Assembly (NCBI RefSeq): GCF_001423845.1
Contig: NZ_LMPM01000001.1
Location: 428,001 to 492,000, forward strand
DNA: 64,000 nucleotides
Reading direction: 5' to 3'
Source: Sphingomonas sp. Leaf357
GTDB taxonomy: Bacteria > Pseudomonadota > Alphaproteobacteria > Sphingomonadales > Sphingomonadaceae
The notes beneath the pieces were generated by a model that saw only the letters and a program-made list of their open reading frames with translations, was not told the origin of the DNA and made no database searches. A program made the position numbers and the translations under genes. Below are positions 9,803 through 19,132 of this stretch, piece by piece; position 1 is the stretch's first letter, and the number at the start of each line of letters is the position of its first letter.

Positions 9803-10440
9803 GCGCGCCCGTGAACAGCATCACGCGCCTGTCGGTCTTCCCGCTGCCCGGCGCGTTGCTGTTTCCGGGCATGCACCTGCCGCTGCATATCTTCGAGCCC
9901 AGATATCGCGCGATGATGAGCGACGCGATGGCGCGCGATCGTCGCATCGGCATGATCCAGCCGCGCCCCGGTGCCTATGCCCCGAACGAGCCGCCGCCCT
10001 TGTTCGACATCGGCTGCGTCGGCAAGATCGCCGAGTTCGAGGCGCTGGAGGACGGGCGCTACAATCTCGTGCTCGAAGGCTTGTCGCTGTTCCGCATCCT
10101 GCGCGAGCTGGACGTCACCACGGCCTTTCGTCAGGTCGAGGCGGAATTGCTGCCGATCGTCGCGGATGACGAGGTGCTGTCGCTCTCACGCCGCTCCTCG
10201 CTCGAAATGGAGTCGCGCCGCTTCGCCGACGCGCAGGGCTATGCGGTCGATTGGGAAGCGGTGAACCGGCTCGACGACGAGGCTTTGGTCAACGGCATCG
10301 CCCAGATCGCACCGTTCGACGTCGCCGCGAAACAGGCATTGCTGGAGGCGCCCGCGATCGAGGACCGGGCGGAACTGATCATCCAGCTGATGCAATTCTT
10401 CGGCCGGCACGACGGCGAGGAATCGGTGACGCTGCAGTGA
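9799..10440 (+). CDS. Lon N-terminal (LonSB) domain protein
   Basis: A 213-residue protein that is only the substrate-binding LON-N domain: LSVFPLPGALLFPGMHLPLHIFEPRYR, then IGMIQPR, GCVGKI, LVLEGLSLFRI. No ATPase or protease domain follows. It overlaps the thioredoxin stop (ATGA) and the next gene (GTGA), so the three are probably one operon. Such stand-alone proteins are common in alphaproteobacteria; their role in proteostasis is inferred from the domain and from the CnoX neighbour. Confidence 0.9.
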   Translation: MSAPVNSITRLSVFPLPGALLFPGMHLPLHIFEPRYRAMMSDAMARDRRIGMIQPRPGAYAPNEPPPLFDIGCVGKIAEFEALEDGRYNLVLEGLSLFRILRELDVTTAFRQVEAELLPIVADDEVLSLSRRSSLEMESRRFADAQGYAVDWEAVNRLDDEALVNGIAQIAPFDVAAKQALLEAPAIEDRAELIIQLMQFFGRHDGEESVTLQ

Positions 10441-10841
10441 ACGACGCCGCTTCCGATAACCTCACGGGGTCTTGGAGCGGCATTTTCAACTATCCGGACG
10501 GTTCCCCGTCGACCGCGTTCGATGCGACGCTGCAGGACGCCGGCGGCATAATTGTCGGAGAGACGATCGAACCCGGTGACGATCTGCCGAATGTATCGAC
10601 CACGTTTCACGCTTGGCTGGAAGGCCGGCATGACGGCGACAATGTACATTTCGTTAAATGTTACGATGATGCCAGCAGGGCGGATTATACCGTCGCCTAT
10701 AGCGGATCGGTCAAAGGTGACGGCACCGAGATAGCCGGAATTTGGGACATTCCCGGCATTTGGTCAGGAACGTTCATCATGTTCCGGCAAGTGGGTCATG
10801 CCGCGTCCATAGAAAGCGAAATCGCAGAGACCGTTCGCTAG
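10437..10841 (+). CDS. Hypothetical small protein, possible beta-rich fold
   Basis: A 134-residue product from a GTG that overlaps the LonSB stop (GTGA). The sequence LTGSWSGIFNYPDG, a repeated hydrophobic/Gly pattern and GIWDIPGIWSGTFIMFR suggest a small beta-barrel or sandwich. There is no signal peptide. Codon third positions are less GC-rich than its neighbours (wobble A/T is frequent), hinting at a later arrival. I do not recognise the family. Confidence 0.65.
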   Translation: MNDAASDNLTGSWSGIFNYPDGSPSTAFDATLQDAGGIIVGETIEPGDDLPNVSTTFHAWLEGRHDGDNVHFVKCYDDASRADYTVAYSGSVKGDGTEIAGIWDIPGIWSGTFIMFRQVGHAASIESEIAETVR

Positions 10842-10849
10842 GTTCGACG

Positions 10850-12067
10850 TCACACCATCATCCCCTGCAGCAATTTCGGCACCTCGCCGCTCTCGCCGCG
10901 CGCTTCGGCCATGAAACGGTCCTTGAGCGCGGGCAGTTTCTGCACCGCCGATAGGCCGAAGCGGCGCGCAGCGTTGGCGGTTCTGCCGGGGATGCCGAAC
11001 AGGCGTTGCAGGCCGTCGGTGGCGATCGACACCATCAGCGTGTCGAGGCTGCGCCAGCGCTGGTAGCGCGCCAGCAATGCGGGATCGCCGAGATCCAGGC
11101 CGAGCCGCTTGCCCTCCACCAGCACCTCGACCAACGTCGCCACGTCGCGGAACCCGACATTGACGCCCTGTCCCGCGATCGGATGAATGCCATGCGCGGC
11201 ATCCCCCACGAGGGCCAGCCGGTTCGACACGATCTGCGCCGCGTGATGGAACCCGAGCGGATAGCTCGATCGCCCGCCGAGCGGCCCGAGCTTGCCGAGA
11301 AAGCCGCCCATTTTCTTCTCCGCCTCGGCAAGAAAACCGCGTTCGGACAGTTTCAGCATGCCCGGCGCCTCGGCGCGCGATACCGACCACACGATCGCCG
11401 AGCGGTGGCCCGCCGCATCGTCGTTCAACGGCAGGATCGCGAACGGGCCCTGCGGATAGAAGATTTCGAACGCGACGTTCTCGTGGCTGTGTTCGTGGTG
11501 CAGCGAGGTGACGATCGCGGCGTGATCGTAGCTCCAGCGCGCGGTGCGGATGCCGGCCGAATCGCGGGTCGGCGAGTTGCGACCCTCCGCCGCGATCAGC
11601 AGCGGCGCGGAGATCGTCGCGCCCGAATCGAGCGTCGCCGTGACGCCATGGTCGCCGCGTTCGACCGCGATGGCGCGCGTCTTCATGCGCAGATCGACCC
11701 GCGGCGCGGCCTGTGCCGCCGCGTACAACGCGCCCCGCAACAGGCGATTCTCGAACATATGGCCGAGCGCGCCGTCGTCGGCCGTCGGTTCGAAATCGAG
11801 CGCGCCGGGTTCCAGCCCGTCGCTGACCCGGATCCCCGCGATCGGGCAGCCAGCGTCGCCGAGTCGATCGAGCACGCCGATCGCGCCCAGCATGCGGTAC
11901 GGCGCGCTGGCGATCGCCGACGCTCGGCCGTCGAAGCCGGCGGCGAGAATCACCTCCGGATCGGCGATATCGACGACGATCGCGCTCAGCCCATGCGCAT
12001 CCAGCGCCACGGCCAGCGCGCTGCCGACCAGTCCGCCGCCGAGAATGATGACATCTGCTTTTTCCAT
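10850..12067 (-). CDS. UbiH/UbiF/UbiI-type FAD-dependent ubiquinone biosynthesis monooxygenase
   Basis: The 405-residue flavoprotein hydroxylates the ubiquinone ring (O2 and NADPH dependent, membrane associated). It shows the FAD dinucleotide loop ILGGGLVGSALAVALD, the GRASAIA segment, the DG-like motif near LLIAAEGRNSPTR and the second FAD motif ALVGDAAHGIHPIAGQGVNVGFRD. ATG 12067 gives the canonical start. Which ring position it hydroxylates cannot be told from sequence alone. It is divergent from ftsK and convergent with the hypothetical gene to its left. Confidence 0.9.
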   Translation of the reverse strand: MEKADVIILGGGLVGSALAVALDAHGLSAIVVDIADPEVILAAGFDGRASAIASAPYRMLGAIGVLDRLGDAGCPIAGIRVSDGLEPGALDFEPTADDGALGHMFENRLLRGALYAAAQAAPRVDLRMKTRAIAVERGDHGVTATLDSGATISAPLLIAAEGRNSPTRDSAGIRTARWSYDHAAIVTSLHHEHSHENVAFEIFYPQGPFAILPLNDDAAGHRSAIVWSVSRAEAPGMLKLSERGFLAEAEKKMGGFLGKLGPLGGRSSYPLGFHHAAQIVSNRLALVGDAAHGIHPIAGQGVNVGFRDVATLVEVLVEGKRLGLDLGDPALLARYQRWRSLDTLMVSIATDGLQRLFGIPGRTANAARRFGLSAVQKLPALKDRFMAEARGESGEVPKLLQGMMV

Positions 12068-12199
12068 GGGCCAGACCCTAGAGCCGTGCGCCGCCGCTGC
12101 CAATGCGCGGCCGCACGCCGGCATGCTCCATCTTGACGTCGGACTCCCGAAAGCGGATGATTTCGGGAACGAACAGCGGACAGAGTGGGGACGAACATC

Positions 12200-14500
12200 A
12201 TGGCGAGCCGGGCTCGACCAGCGCTGTGGCGCGAGACGGTGAAGGCGGGGGCGGTGCGCAGCAGCGCGCTGCTCGGCGCGCTCGCGCTGTTCGCCGCGAC
12301 GCTCCTGATGGTCACCGCACTCGCCAGCTACCATTCGGGCGATCCCTCGCTCAACACCGCATCGGGCGGGCCGGCGGAGAATTTGCTCGGGCTGCCGGGC
12401 GCGTGGTTCGCCGATCTGGCGCTGACGATGTTCGGCTGGACGGTGCTGCTGCTGGTGCCGGTCGCGCCGATCGTCGCGCTCCGGCTGTGGCGCGACGAGC
12501 CGGCCGGGCGCTGGCTGCGCATGCTGGGCGGCGGCGCGCTGGGCGCGGTGCTGATCGGCACGGCGGTCTCGTTCTTCGCCGCGTCCTCGGTGCTGACGCT
12601 GCCCGCCGGATGGGGCGGTGTGCTGGGCCTGGGCCTGGCCGATGGCCTGCGCTGGGCGATCGGCTTCATCGGCGAACCGGTGGCGATGCTGTGGGCCGGA
12701 CGCGGAATCGGGTTGCTCGCCGGGGTGATCGGGGTCGTCGTCTGGGCGCGCAGCCTGCAGGTCGCGTTGACCGCGCCGCGCCTGCCGAGCCTGCCCAAAT
12801 TTCGTGCCGCGCCCCGCCTGACCGACGAACGCGAGGCATTCGTCGCCGAACCCGCGCGCAAGGCCATGCCGGTGCCACGCGCGGTGGCGACGCCCGATGC
12901 CCGGCCCGGCCCGGTGATCGCCGACCGAAACGTCCCACCCTCCGTCGCAAAGCCAAAAGCAACCCAAGAACGCCTCGACCTGCGCGACAACAATTATCGT
13001 CTGCCTTCGATCGACCTGCTGGTGCCCGCCCCGCCCGCGCCCGGCACGGCGATCGACAAGGCGTCGCTGGAACGCAATGCCCGCCTGCTCGAATCGGTGC
13101 TGGACGATTTCCACGTAAAGGGTTCGATCGTCGAGGTGCGGCCCGGCCCGGTCGTCACGATGTACGAACTGGAACCGGCCAGCGGCATCAAGGCGAGTCG
13201 CGTGATCCAACTGGCCGACGATATCGCGCGCAACATGAGCGCCATTTCCGCGCGCGTCGCGACGATCCCGGGGCGTACCGTGATCGGCATCGAACTGCCC
13301 AACGCCCGGCGCGAGACGGTGGGCCTGCACGAACTGATCGCATCGCAGACGTTCGAGGATCAGTCCGCCTCGCTGCCATTGGTGCTGGGCAAGAACATCG
13401 CCGGCGATCCGGTGATCGCCGATCTGGCACCGATGCCGCACCTGCTCGTCGCCGGTACGACGGGCTCGGGCAAGTCGGTCGGCCTGAACTGCATGATCCT
13501 GTCTCTGCTCTACCGGCTGACGCCGGACCAGTGCCGCATGATCATGATCGATCCCAAGATGCTCGAACTGAGCATGTACGACGATATCCCGCACCTGTTG
13601 TCGCCGGTCGTCACCGATCCGGCCAAATCGGTGCGCGCGCTGAAATGGGCGGTCGAGCAGATGGAGGACCGCTATCGCCAGATGTCCTCGGTCGGCGTAC
13701 GCAGCCTGGCCAGCTTCAACGACAAGGTGCGCGCGGCCAAGGCGAAGGGCCAGCCGTTGGGGCGCAAGGTGCAGACCGGATACGATCCCGACACGCGCCA
13801 ACCTATCTACGAGGAAGAGACGCTCGATTTCCAGGTGCTGCCGCAGATCGTGGTGATCGTCGACGAACTCGCCGACCTGATGATGACCGCGGGCAAGGAG
13901 GTGGAATTCCTGATCCAGCGCCTGGCGCAGAAGGCGCGCGCGGCCGGCATCCACCTGATCATGGCGACCCAGCGCCCCTCGGTCGACGTCATCACCGGCG
14001 TGATCAAGGCGAATTTGCCGACGCGCATCAGCTTCCACGTTACCAGCAAGATCGATTCGCGCACCATCCTGGGCGAACAGGGTGCCGAACAGCTGCTGGG
14101 CAAGGGCGACATGCTGTACATGCCGGGCGGCAAGGGCACGGTGCGCGTGCACGGCCCGTTCGTGTCCGATGACGAGGTGCGTGCCGTCGCCGATCATTGG
14201 CGCAGCCAGGGCAAGCCGGATTACATCCAGTCGGTCACCGAGGAGCCGGAGGACGGCTTCGCGCTCGACGGCGCGCCCGATGGCGAGGATTCGGCCGAGG
14301 ACCAGCAATATCGCAGCGCGATCCAGCTGGTGGTCGAAAGCCAGAAGGCGTCGACCAGCTGGCTCCAGCGCCAGCTCCGCGTCGGCTACAACAGCGCCGC
14401 CCGGTTGATCGAGAGGATGGAAAAGGATGGCATCGTGGGGCGACCCGACCATGTAGGCCGTCGCGAGGTGCTCCGCGATCGCGACGGGAACCCGCTTTAG
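12200..14500 (+). CDS. ftsK: DNA translocase FtsK
   Basis: The 766-residue septal DNA pump helps resolve chromosome dimers. Four transmembrane helices fill about residues 17-185, then a linker, then the motor with Walker A GTTGSGKSVGLN, Walker B VVIVDELADLMM and LIMATQRPSVDVITG. The C-terminal gamma winged helix (QRQLRVGYNSAARLIERMEKDGIVG) reads the KOPS sequence. The linker is short compared with E. coli FtsK, normal for the group. ATG 12200 is preferred because GGGG lies about 9 bases before it; GTG 12185 is possible. lolA follows after 68 bases. Confidence 0.96.
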   Translation: MASRARPALWRETVKAGAVRSSALLGALALFAATLLMVTALASYHSGDPSLNTASGGPAENLLGLPGAWFADLALTMFGWTVLLLVPVAPIVALRLWRDEPAGRWLRMLGGGALGAVLIGTAVSFFAASSVLTLPAGWGGVLGLGLADGLRWAIGFIGEPVAMLWAGRGIGLLAGVIGVVVWARSLQVALTAPRLPSLPKFRAAPRLTDEREAFVAEPARKAMPVPRAVATPDARPGPVIADRNVPPSVAKPKATQERLDLRDNNYRLPSIDLLVPAPPAPGTAIDKASLERNARLLESVLDDFHVKGSIVEVRPGPVVTMYELEPASGIKASRVIQLADDIARNMSAISARVATIPGRTVIGIELPNARRETVGLHELIASQTFEDQSASLPLVLGKNIAGDPVIADLAPMPHLLVAGTTGSGKSVGLNCMILSLLYRLTPDQCRMIMIDPKMLELSMYDDIPHLLSPVVTDPAKSVRALKWAVEQMEDRYRQMSSVGVRSLASFNDKVRAAKAKGQPLGRKVQTGYDPDTRQPIYEEETLDFQVLPQIVVIVDELADLMMTAGKEVEFLIQRLAQKARAAGIHLIMATQRPSVDVITGVIKANLPTRISFHVTSKIDSRTILGEQGAEQLLGKGDMLYMPGGKGTVRVHGPFVSDDEVRAVADHWRSQGKPDYIQSVTEEPEDGFALDGAPDGEDSAEDQQYRSAIQLVVESQKASTSWLQRQLRVGYNSAARLIERMEKDGIVGRPDHVGRREVLRDRDGNPL

Positions 14501-14568
14501 GCGCGGACGGTTCAGAGCGGGTTCAACGCCGCCCATTGATAAGGGCGATCCGTCTTCAGGAGAATTCC

Positions 14569-15177
14569 GTGAATTTCCGCCTCATATCCGCGCTTGCCGT
14601 AGCGCCAATGCTGGTCGCCGCGACCGCGCCGGGCGATCTCGGCCTGGTCCAGACTCACCTTCAGGCGGTGCAGAGCATGACCGCGAGCTTCACCCAGACC
14701 GATCGCACCGGCAAGGTGCTGAACGGGACGCTGACGCTGAAGAAGCCCGGCAAGATCCGCTTCCAGTATGAGAAGGGCGTCCCCATCCTCGTTGTCAGCG
14801 ATGGCAAGTCCCTGTGGTACTTGGATTATTCGGTAGGACAGAAGCAGCGCTATCCGATTGGCAATTCGCCGCTTGGGGTGCTTCTGAACCCCATGGGCGA
14901 CATCACGAAGGTGGCGCGCGTCGTGCCGGGCAACGATCCGCGTATCATCTCGGTCGATGCCGCCGACCCCAAGCATCCCGAATATGGCCGCATCACCCTG
15001 GTGTTCGTGCGCAACGCCGCCGCGCCCGCCGGGCTGATGCTGCAGGGCTGGGTCGTTTTGGATGCGCAGAACAACCGCACCACGATCCGCCTGACCGGCC
15101 AGCGCTTCAACGCGCCGGTGAGCGACGGAACGTTCCGTTTCAACGAGCCGCAGCGCAATTCCGGCCCGAGAAAGTAA
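14569..15177 (+). CDS. lolA: Outer-membrane lipoprotein carrier protein LolA
   Basis: Periplasmic chaperone that ferries lipoproteins from LolCDE to the outer membrane. The 202-residue product has a signal peptide (MNFRLISALAVAPMLVAATA), MTASFTQTDRTGKVLNGTLTLKKPG, the lipid-contact strand FQYEKGVPILVVSDGKSLWYLD and GVLL. The GTG start sits 5 bases after AGGAGA. Its place after ftsK is conserved in many proteobacteria. Confidence 0.93.
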   Translation: MNFRLISALAVAPMLVAATAPGDLGLVQTHLQAVQSMTASFTQTDRTGKVLNGTLTLKKPGKIRFQYEKGVPILVVSDGKSLWYLDYSVGQKQRYPIGNSPLGVLLNPMGDITKVARVVPGNDPRIISVDAADPKHPEYGRITLVFVRNAAAPAGLMLQGWVVLDAQNNRTTIRLTGQRFNAPVSDGTFRFNEPQRNSGPRK

Positions 15178-15316
15178 TCCATTCATATTGGCGACAGGTT
15201 TGCTGACCTAAAGGCGGTGTTGCGGATGCGGCGCGGTTCGGGATTTTCCCCCCTGTTGCTCGAATTAAGTGCGCATCCCGCCTGCGTGACGAACGCCAGG
15301 TCGGCCCTCGCTCCAT

Positions 15317-15344
15317 GCCCCCGGAGCGGGGGCCATTCCTTTTT
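15317..15344 (+). terminator. Rho-independent terminator
   Basis: GCCCCC stem, 5-base loop, GGGGGC, followed by cattccttttt. It lies 140 bases after the lolA stop, farther than usual, so it may end the lolA transcript or a short untranslated RNA in the 15178-15345 gap. Apart from this hairpin, I see nothing coding between lolA and 15404. Confidence 0.55.
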
Positions 15345-15371
15345 AGGGGCCGGGCGTCATCCTATCGTCAC

Positions 15372-15390
15372 CCCCGGCCTCGAGCCGGGG
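15372..15390. repeat. Short palindrome CCCCGGC-N5-GCCGGGG
   Basis: Perfect 7-base arms around CTCGA, followed on the + strand by a short T-run. This type of ccccgg..ccgggg palindrome is widespread between genes in sphingomonads and other alphaproteobacteria. It could stop transcription reading from either side. Confidence 0.45.
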
Positions 15391-15403
15391 CGCAGCTTTT
15401 CCG

Positions 15404-15700
15404 TCAGATGCGATCATCGTACAGGTCGCGCCAATCGGAATTGGCGCGCTCGACGAGTTCGAACTTGCAGTCACGTCGCCAGCGTTCGATCCATTTTTTT
15501 GCGCAATGCAGGCTTCGATGTCGTCACCTGTTCGGCCCGCGACGCGAACAAGGCGATGTTTGGCGCAGACATCCGAACCGCTACCGCTGCGATGTTGATC
15601 GACGCAGGCAGAAAGGTGCGCTGTAAACGCCGACATACATCGTGCCGCGCTAGCGGTTAGCCATGCTGTACACCCGGTCGCCTGATCGCTCGCGATCCAT
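15404..15700 (-). pseudogene. Decayed GIY-YIG endonuclease-family gene
   Basis: The reverse strand from ATG 15700 reads MDRERSGDRVYSMANR, an in-frame stop (TAG), then RGTMYVGVYSA. After a frame change it reads CVDQHRSGSGSDVCAKHRLV and IEACIAQK. After a second frame change, inside a run of seven A (15474-15482 region), it reads KWIERWRRDCKFELVERA and finally SDWRDLYDDRI stop. These pieces line up in order with small GIY-YIG proteins (VYIMAS.RNGTLYVGVT, QH..G...FC.KY.L, REKQIKKW...WKIELIE, NP.WRDLY). Total span, about 297 bases, equals the family's usual length of about 95 residues. One stop and two frameshifts show it is dead. Confidence 0.75.
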
Positions 15701-15864
15701 AGGCCGAGGTGAAGAGAAGCTGGGCCCTGCATCGAGCCCAGCGTGACGGGTAACGACGACCGCATCCAGATCACCGTCTCGTAAGGCAGGTCCGTTCGTC
15801 GCCACCGCCCTTCGCAATCCCGCGACCTCTGGTGCTGCCCCCATGGCGTGGCTACATGCGGCCG

Positions 15865-16659
15865 ATGGCACAGCCGCTCAAGATCGTTTCCTGGAACATC
15901 AATTCGGTCCGTTTCCGCATCGAGATCGTCGAACGCTTCCTCCGCGAGGTCCAGCCGGACATATTGTGCCTGCAGGAAACCAAGGTGATCGACGGCGATT
16001 TTCCCAGCGCTCCGTTCCGCGCGCTGGGGTACGACCAGATCATCCTGCATGGGCAGAAGATGCATCACGGCGTCGCGATCCTGTCGCGCATTCCGCTGAT
16101 CGAGGACGATCGCTACGATTGGCAGGCGAACATGGAGGCGCGGCATGTCGGCGTGCGGCTGCCGAACGGCGTGCGGCTCGACAATGTCTATGTGCCGGCC
16201 GGCGGCGACGTGCCGGACCGCGAGGTGAACCCGAAATTCGGCCAGAAGCTCGATTTCGTCGAGCGCATGACGAGGTGGTCGGAGGATCTCACGACGCCGA
16301 CGATCGTCACCGGCGATTTCAACATCGCGCCGCTCGAATCCGACGTGTGGAGCCACAAGCAATTGCTGAACGTGGTCAGCCATACCCCTGTCGAGGTGGA
16401 GGCGCTGAACCGATTGAAGGACTCCAATAGCTGGGTCGATCTCGGACGGCATTTCCATCCCGCACCGGCGCGGCTGCACACGTGGTGGAGCTATCGCTCG
16501 CCCGATTTCACCGCCAACGATCGCGGGCGGCGGCTCGATCATATGTGGGCGACCGCCGAGGTTGCTGCAAAGGCGGTGTCGCACACGGTATTCGAGGATT
16601 GCCGATCGTGGCTGAAACCGTCGGACCATATTCCGATCATGACCGAGTTCGCGTTTTGA
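15865..16659 (+). CDS. xth: Exodeoxyribonuclease III / AP endonuclease
   Basis: Cuts at abasic sites in base-excision repair. The 264-residue product has all ExoIII motifs: [42 protein letters not shown] and the catalytic SDHIPIM near the C-terminus. Start choice between ATG 15856 and ATG 15865 is unclear; no good ribosome site precedes either, and 15865 gives the usual N-terminus. It overlaps the next gene by TTGA. Confidence 0.94.
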   Translation: MAQPLKIVSWNINSVRFRIEIVERFLREVQPDILCLQETKVIDGDFPSAPFRALGYDQIILHGQKMHHGVAILSRIPLIEDDRYDWQANMEARHVGVRLPNGVRLDNVYVPAGGDVPDREVNPKFGQKLDFVERMTRWSEDLTTPTIVTGDFNIAPLESDVWSHKQLLNVVSHTPVEVEALNRLKDSNSWVDLGRHFHPAPARLHTWWSYRSPDFTANDRGRRLDHMWATAEVAAKAVSHTVFEDCRSWLKPSDHIPIMTEFAF

Positions 16660-17735
16660 GCGATCCGCGCTCCTTGAGCGATCCTCATCGGGCCGCCTTG
16701 GCGATCGATGCGCTGCGCCGGGGCTGGCCGATCGCGATTCGCGGTGCGGACGGCGTGCTAGCGCTGCTGCCGATCGAGACGGCCGATCCGGTGCGGCTGG
16801 CGGCGTTCGACCCCGCCGGGACCGCGCCGGTATTATTCTCGGCCGGACGCGCGCTGACGCTCAAGCTGGCCAATCAGGCGGACGCGGCGGTGCCGGACGC
16901 GCCGGTGCTGGTCGGGCGTGTCGACTGGCTCGATTTCGATACGGCGACGGCGCTGGCCGATCCGCAATTCGACCTGCAGACGCCGATGAAGGGGCCGTTC
17001 CGCGCGATCTGCCTGACCGAGCAGGATGCCGGGGCGGCGGCGTTGCGGCTGGCGCGGATCGGCGGGATGTTGCCGGCCTTCTTCGCGATTCCCGGCGGCA
17101 GTGCGGATCTGACGCTGCAGGTGGGCGATATCGCGAGCCATGAGGATGCGGCGCGGCTCGCCATCGCCACGCGCGCGCGCCTGCCGGTCGGCGGGGCGGA
17201 GGATGCGGAGATCGTCGCCTTCCGCACGCCGGAAATGCCGGGCGAGCATATCGCATTGCTGATCGGCACGCCCAATGGGCAGCCCCCGCTGGTCCGCCTG
17301 CACAGCGAATGCCTGACGGGCGACGTGCTCGGCAGCCTGAAATGCGATTGCGGGCCGCAGCTGGACGCGGCGATCGCAGCGATTTCGGCCAACGGCTGGG
17401 GCATCCTGCTCTATCTGCGGCAGGAGGGGCGCGGGATCGGGCTGATCAACAAGCTGCGTGCCTATGCGCTGCAGGATCAGGGGTTCGATACGGTCGATGC
17501 CAATACCCGACTCGGTTTCGCGGTCGATTCGCGCAATTTCCGGGTCGCGGCGCGGATGCTTGAGCTGCTCGGCCAACGATCGGTGCGGTTGCTGACCAAC
17601 AATCCGGAAAAGGTCGCGCAATTGGAGGGCGCGGGGATCGCGGTGGTCGAGCGGGTGCGCCACGTGCTGCCGGCCAACCCGCACAACGAGCAGTATCTCG
17701 CGACCAAGCGCGACCGCACCGGGCACCAGTTCTAA
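16656..17735 (+). CDS. ribA: GTP cyclohydrolase II with N-terminal extension
   Basis: Opens GTP in the first step of riboflavin synthesis. The C-terminal half has the zinc-binding cysteines of [42 protein letters not shown] and the LTNNPEKV segment. An N-terminal region of about 160 residues ([14 protein letters not shown]...) resembles the divergent DHBP-synthase-like extension seen in sphingomonad and other alphaproteobacterial RibA proteins, but I see no DHBP active-site motif. The start is taken as TTG 16656 overlapping the xth stop; TTG 16674 is an alternative. Confidence 0.9.
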   Translation: MSDPRSLSDPHRAALAIDALRRGWPIAIRGADGVLALLPIETADPVRLAAFDPAGTAPVLFSAGRALTLKLANQADAAVPDAPVLVGRVDWLDFDTATALADPQFDLQTPMKGPFRAICLTEQDAGAAALRLARIGGMLPAFFAIPGGSADLTLQVGDIASHEDAARLAIATRARLPVGGAEDAEIVAFRTPEMPGEHIALLIGTPNGQPPLVRLHSECLTGDVLGSLKCDCGPQLDAAIAAISANGWGILLYLRQEGRGIGLINKLRAYALQDQGFDTVDANTRLGFAVDSRNFRVAARMLELLGQRSVRLLTNNPEKVAQLEGAGIAVVERVRHVLPANPHNEQYLATKRDRTGHQF

Positions 17736-18445
17736 GCGACCAGCAGCGCGATCTCGTCGAAGCTGCCGGCGAGATCGTGCACGCCGATCGCCCGCAGCCG
17801 ATCGGCGTGATCGGGGGCGCAGTGGCTGCCGCCGACAAAGCCGATGACGTGCCCACCCGACGCCACCGCGCCGGTCGCGCCGACGGGCGAATCCTCGATG
17901 ATCGCGCTGGCGGCGATATCGACGCCGAGCGCTGCGGCCGCGTGCAGGTAGAGGTCCGGTGCCGGCTTGCCGCGCGTCACATGCTCGCGGCCGGAGAAGA
18001 TCATCGTGCCGAAGCGGTCGCGCAGGCCGATATGGTCGAGATGGCGTGCGATCCAGGCGGTGGAACTGGACGAGGCGATGGCGACCGGCAGATCGGCGGG
18101 CAGGCCGCGCACGAATCCGACCGCACCGGCCACCGCGTCGATCCCGGCCGCCATCACGCGCGCATCCTCGGCCTTGCGCGCGGTGTGGAAATCGTCGGGC
18201 AGGGTCCGCCCGATCCACGCCTCGACCGCGCCGATAAAGTCGGCGCCGGCCAGCCCCATGAAGTTCGCCATCGATTGTTCGGTGGTGGTCGGATGGCCGA
18301 TGCCGGTCAGATAGGCGGCGATCTGGCGGTTGCCGATCGCTTCGCTCTCGATCAGCACGCCGTCGAAATCGAAGATGATGGCATTGAACCTCGTGGTGAT
18401 CGATCCGGGGGATCGATCACGTTCGGTGCCATCGTCGAACTTCAT
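17732..18445 (-). CDS. HAD-superfamily hydrolase (beta-phosphoglucomutase-like)
   Basis: The 237-residue product has motif I FDFDGVL ([17 protein letters not shown]), motif [10 protein letters not shown], motif III lysine in [14 protein letters not shown] and motif [14 protein letters not shown]. This is the subfamily I cap type of phosphatases and phosphomutases. The substrate is unknown. ATG 18445 overlaps the yggS stop by ATGA, so the two are one leftward operon. Its stop overlaps the ribA stop by 4 bases (convergent). Confidence 0.9.
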   Translation of the reverse strand: MKFDDGTERDRSPGSITTRFNAIIFDFDGVLIESEAIGNRQIAAYLTGIGHPTTTEQSMANFMGLAGADFIGAVEAWIGRTLPDDFHTARKAEDARVMAAGIDAVAGAVGFVRGLPADLPVAIASSSSTAWIARHLDHIGLRDRFGTMIFSGREHVTRGKPAPDLYLHAAAALGVDIAASAIIEDSPVGATGAVASGGHVIGFVGGSHCAPDHADRLRAIGVHDLAGSFDEIALLVA

Positions 18446-19110
18446 GCGCGCGCTCCGAACAAGGCGGTGCCGACGCGGACATGGGTCGCGCCGATCATCA
18501 CCGCGGTTTCGAAATCGCCCGACATGCCCATGCTGAGCCCGGCCAGACCCGATTCGCGCGCGAGCTTGGCGAGCAGGGCGAAATAGGGCGCGGCTTCGGT
18601 GTCGGCGGGCGGGATCGCCATCAGCCCCGCGACCGGCAGGCCGGCCTCCCGTGCGGTTGCCAGCAAGGCCGGCAAATCGGCGATCGCGCAACCGCCTTTC
18701 TGGTCCTCGGCACCGATATTGACCTGAAGGAAGCACTCGGGGCGCTTGCCGGTCCGTTCCATCGCCTTGACCAGCGCCGTCACCAGCGACGGGCGGTCGA
18801 CCGAATGAATCACCTCGAACAACGCCACCGCAGCCTCAACCTTGTTCGACTGCAATTGCCCGATCAGGTGAAGCTTTGCATCGGGATAGGCTTCAAAAAG
18901 CGCGGGCCATTTGCCTTCCGCCTCCTGCACCCGGTTCTCGCCGAAATCGCGTTGCCCGGCTTCGAGCAGCGGCAGGATCGCCTCGGCGGTCTGCGTCTTC
19001 GAGACGGCGATCAGAGTCACTTCGTCGGCCTTGCGCGATGCGAGGGCGGCTGAGTGGGCGATCGACTGGCGAACGGTATCGAGGGCGGTTGCGGGATCGT
19101 GTGCGGACAT
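18442..19110 (-). CDS. YggS family PLP-binding protein (PLP homeostasis)
   Basis: A 222-residue TIM-barrel protein of the PLPBP/YggS family. It shows the PLP lysine in LIAVSKTQTAE, DFGENRVQEAEGKW, LHLIGQLQSNK, IHSVDR, QVNIG, GLMAIPP and LSMGMSGDFETAVMIGATHVRVGTALFG. The family controls pyridoxal phosphate and amino-acid balance without known catalysis. ATG 19110 is the canonical start. It is divergent from the ThiE-like gene, with only 22 bases between starts. Confidence 0.94.
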   Translation of the reverse strand: MSAHDPATALDTVRQSIAHSAALASRKADEVTLIAVSKTQTAEAILPLLEAGQRDFGENRVQEAEGKWPALFEAYPDAKLHLIGQLQSNKVEAAVALFEVIHSVDRPSLVTALVKAMERTGKRPECFLQVNIGAEDQKGGCAIADLPALLATAREAGLPVAGLMAIPPADTEAAPYFALLAKLARESGLAGLSMGMSGDFETAVMIGATHVRVGTALFGARA

Positions 19111-19132
19111 CGGCGCTGCTATAGGCAGGCCC

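Noticed and set aside
12068..14536. Long reverse-strand open frame covering ftsK (extends the UbiH-type gene to 1228 codons)
   Set aside because: It is rich in Arg/His/Gln/Asp, has no recognised motif, and lies opposite the well-supported ftsK. In GC-rich DNA antisense frames stay open by codon bias.
15650..15871. 73-codon reverse frame ending VYSMANR
   Set aside because: Not a separate gene; its end is the first part of the GIY-YIG relic, and the upstream part is unrelated noise.
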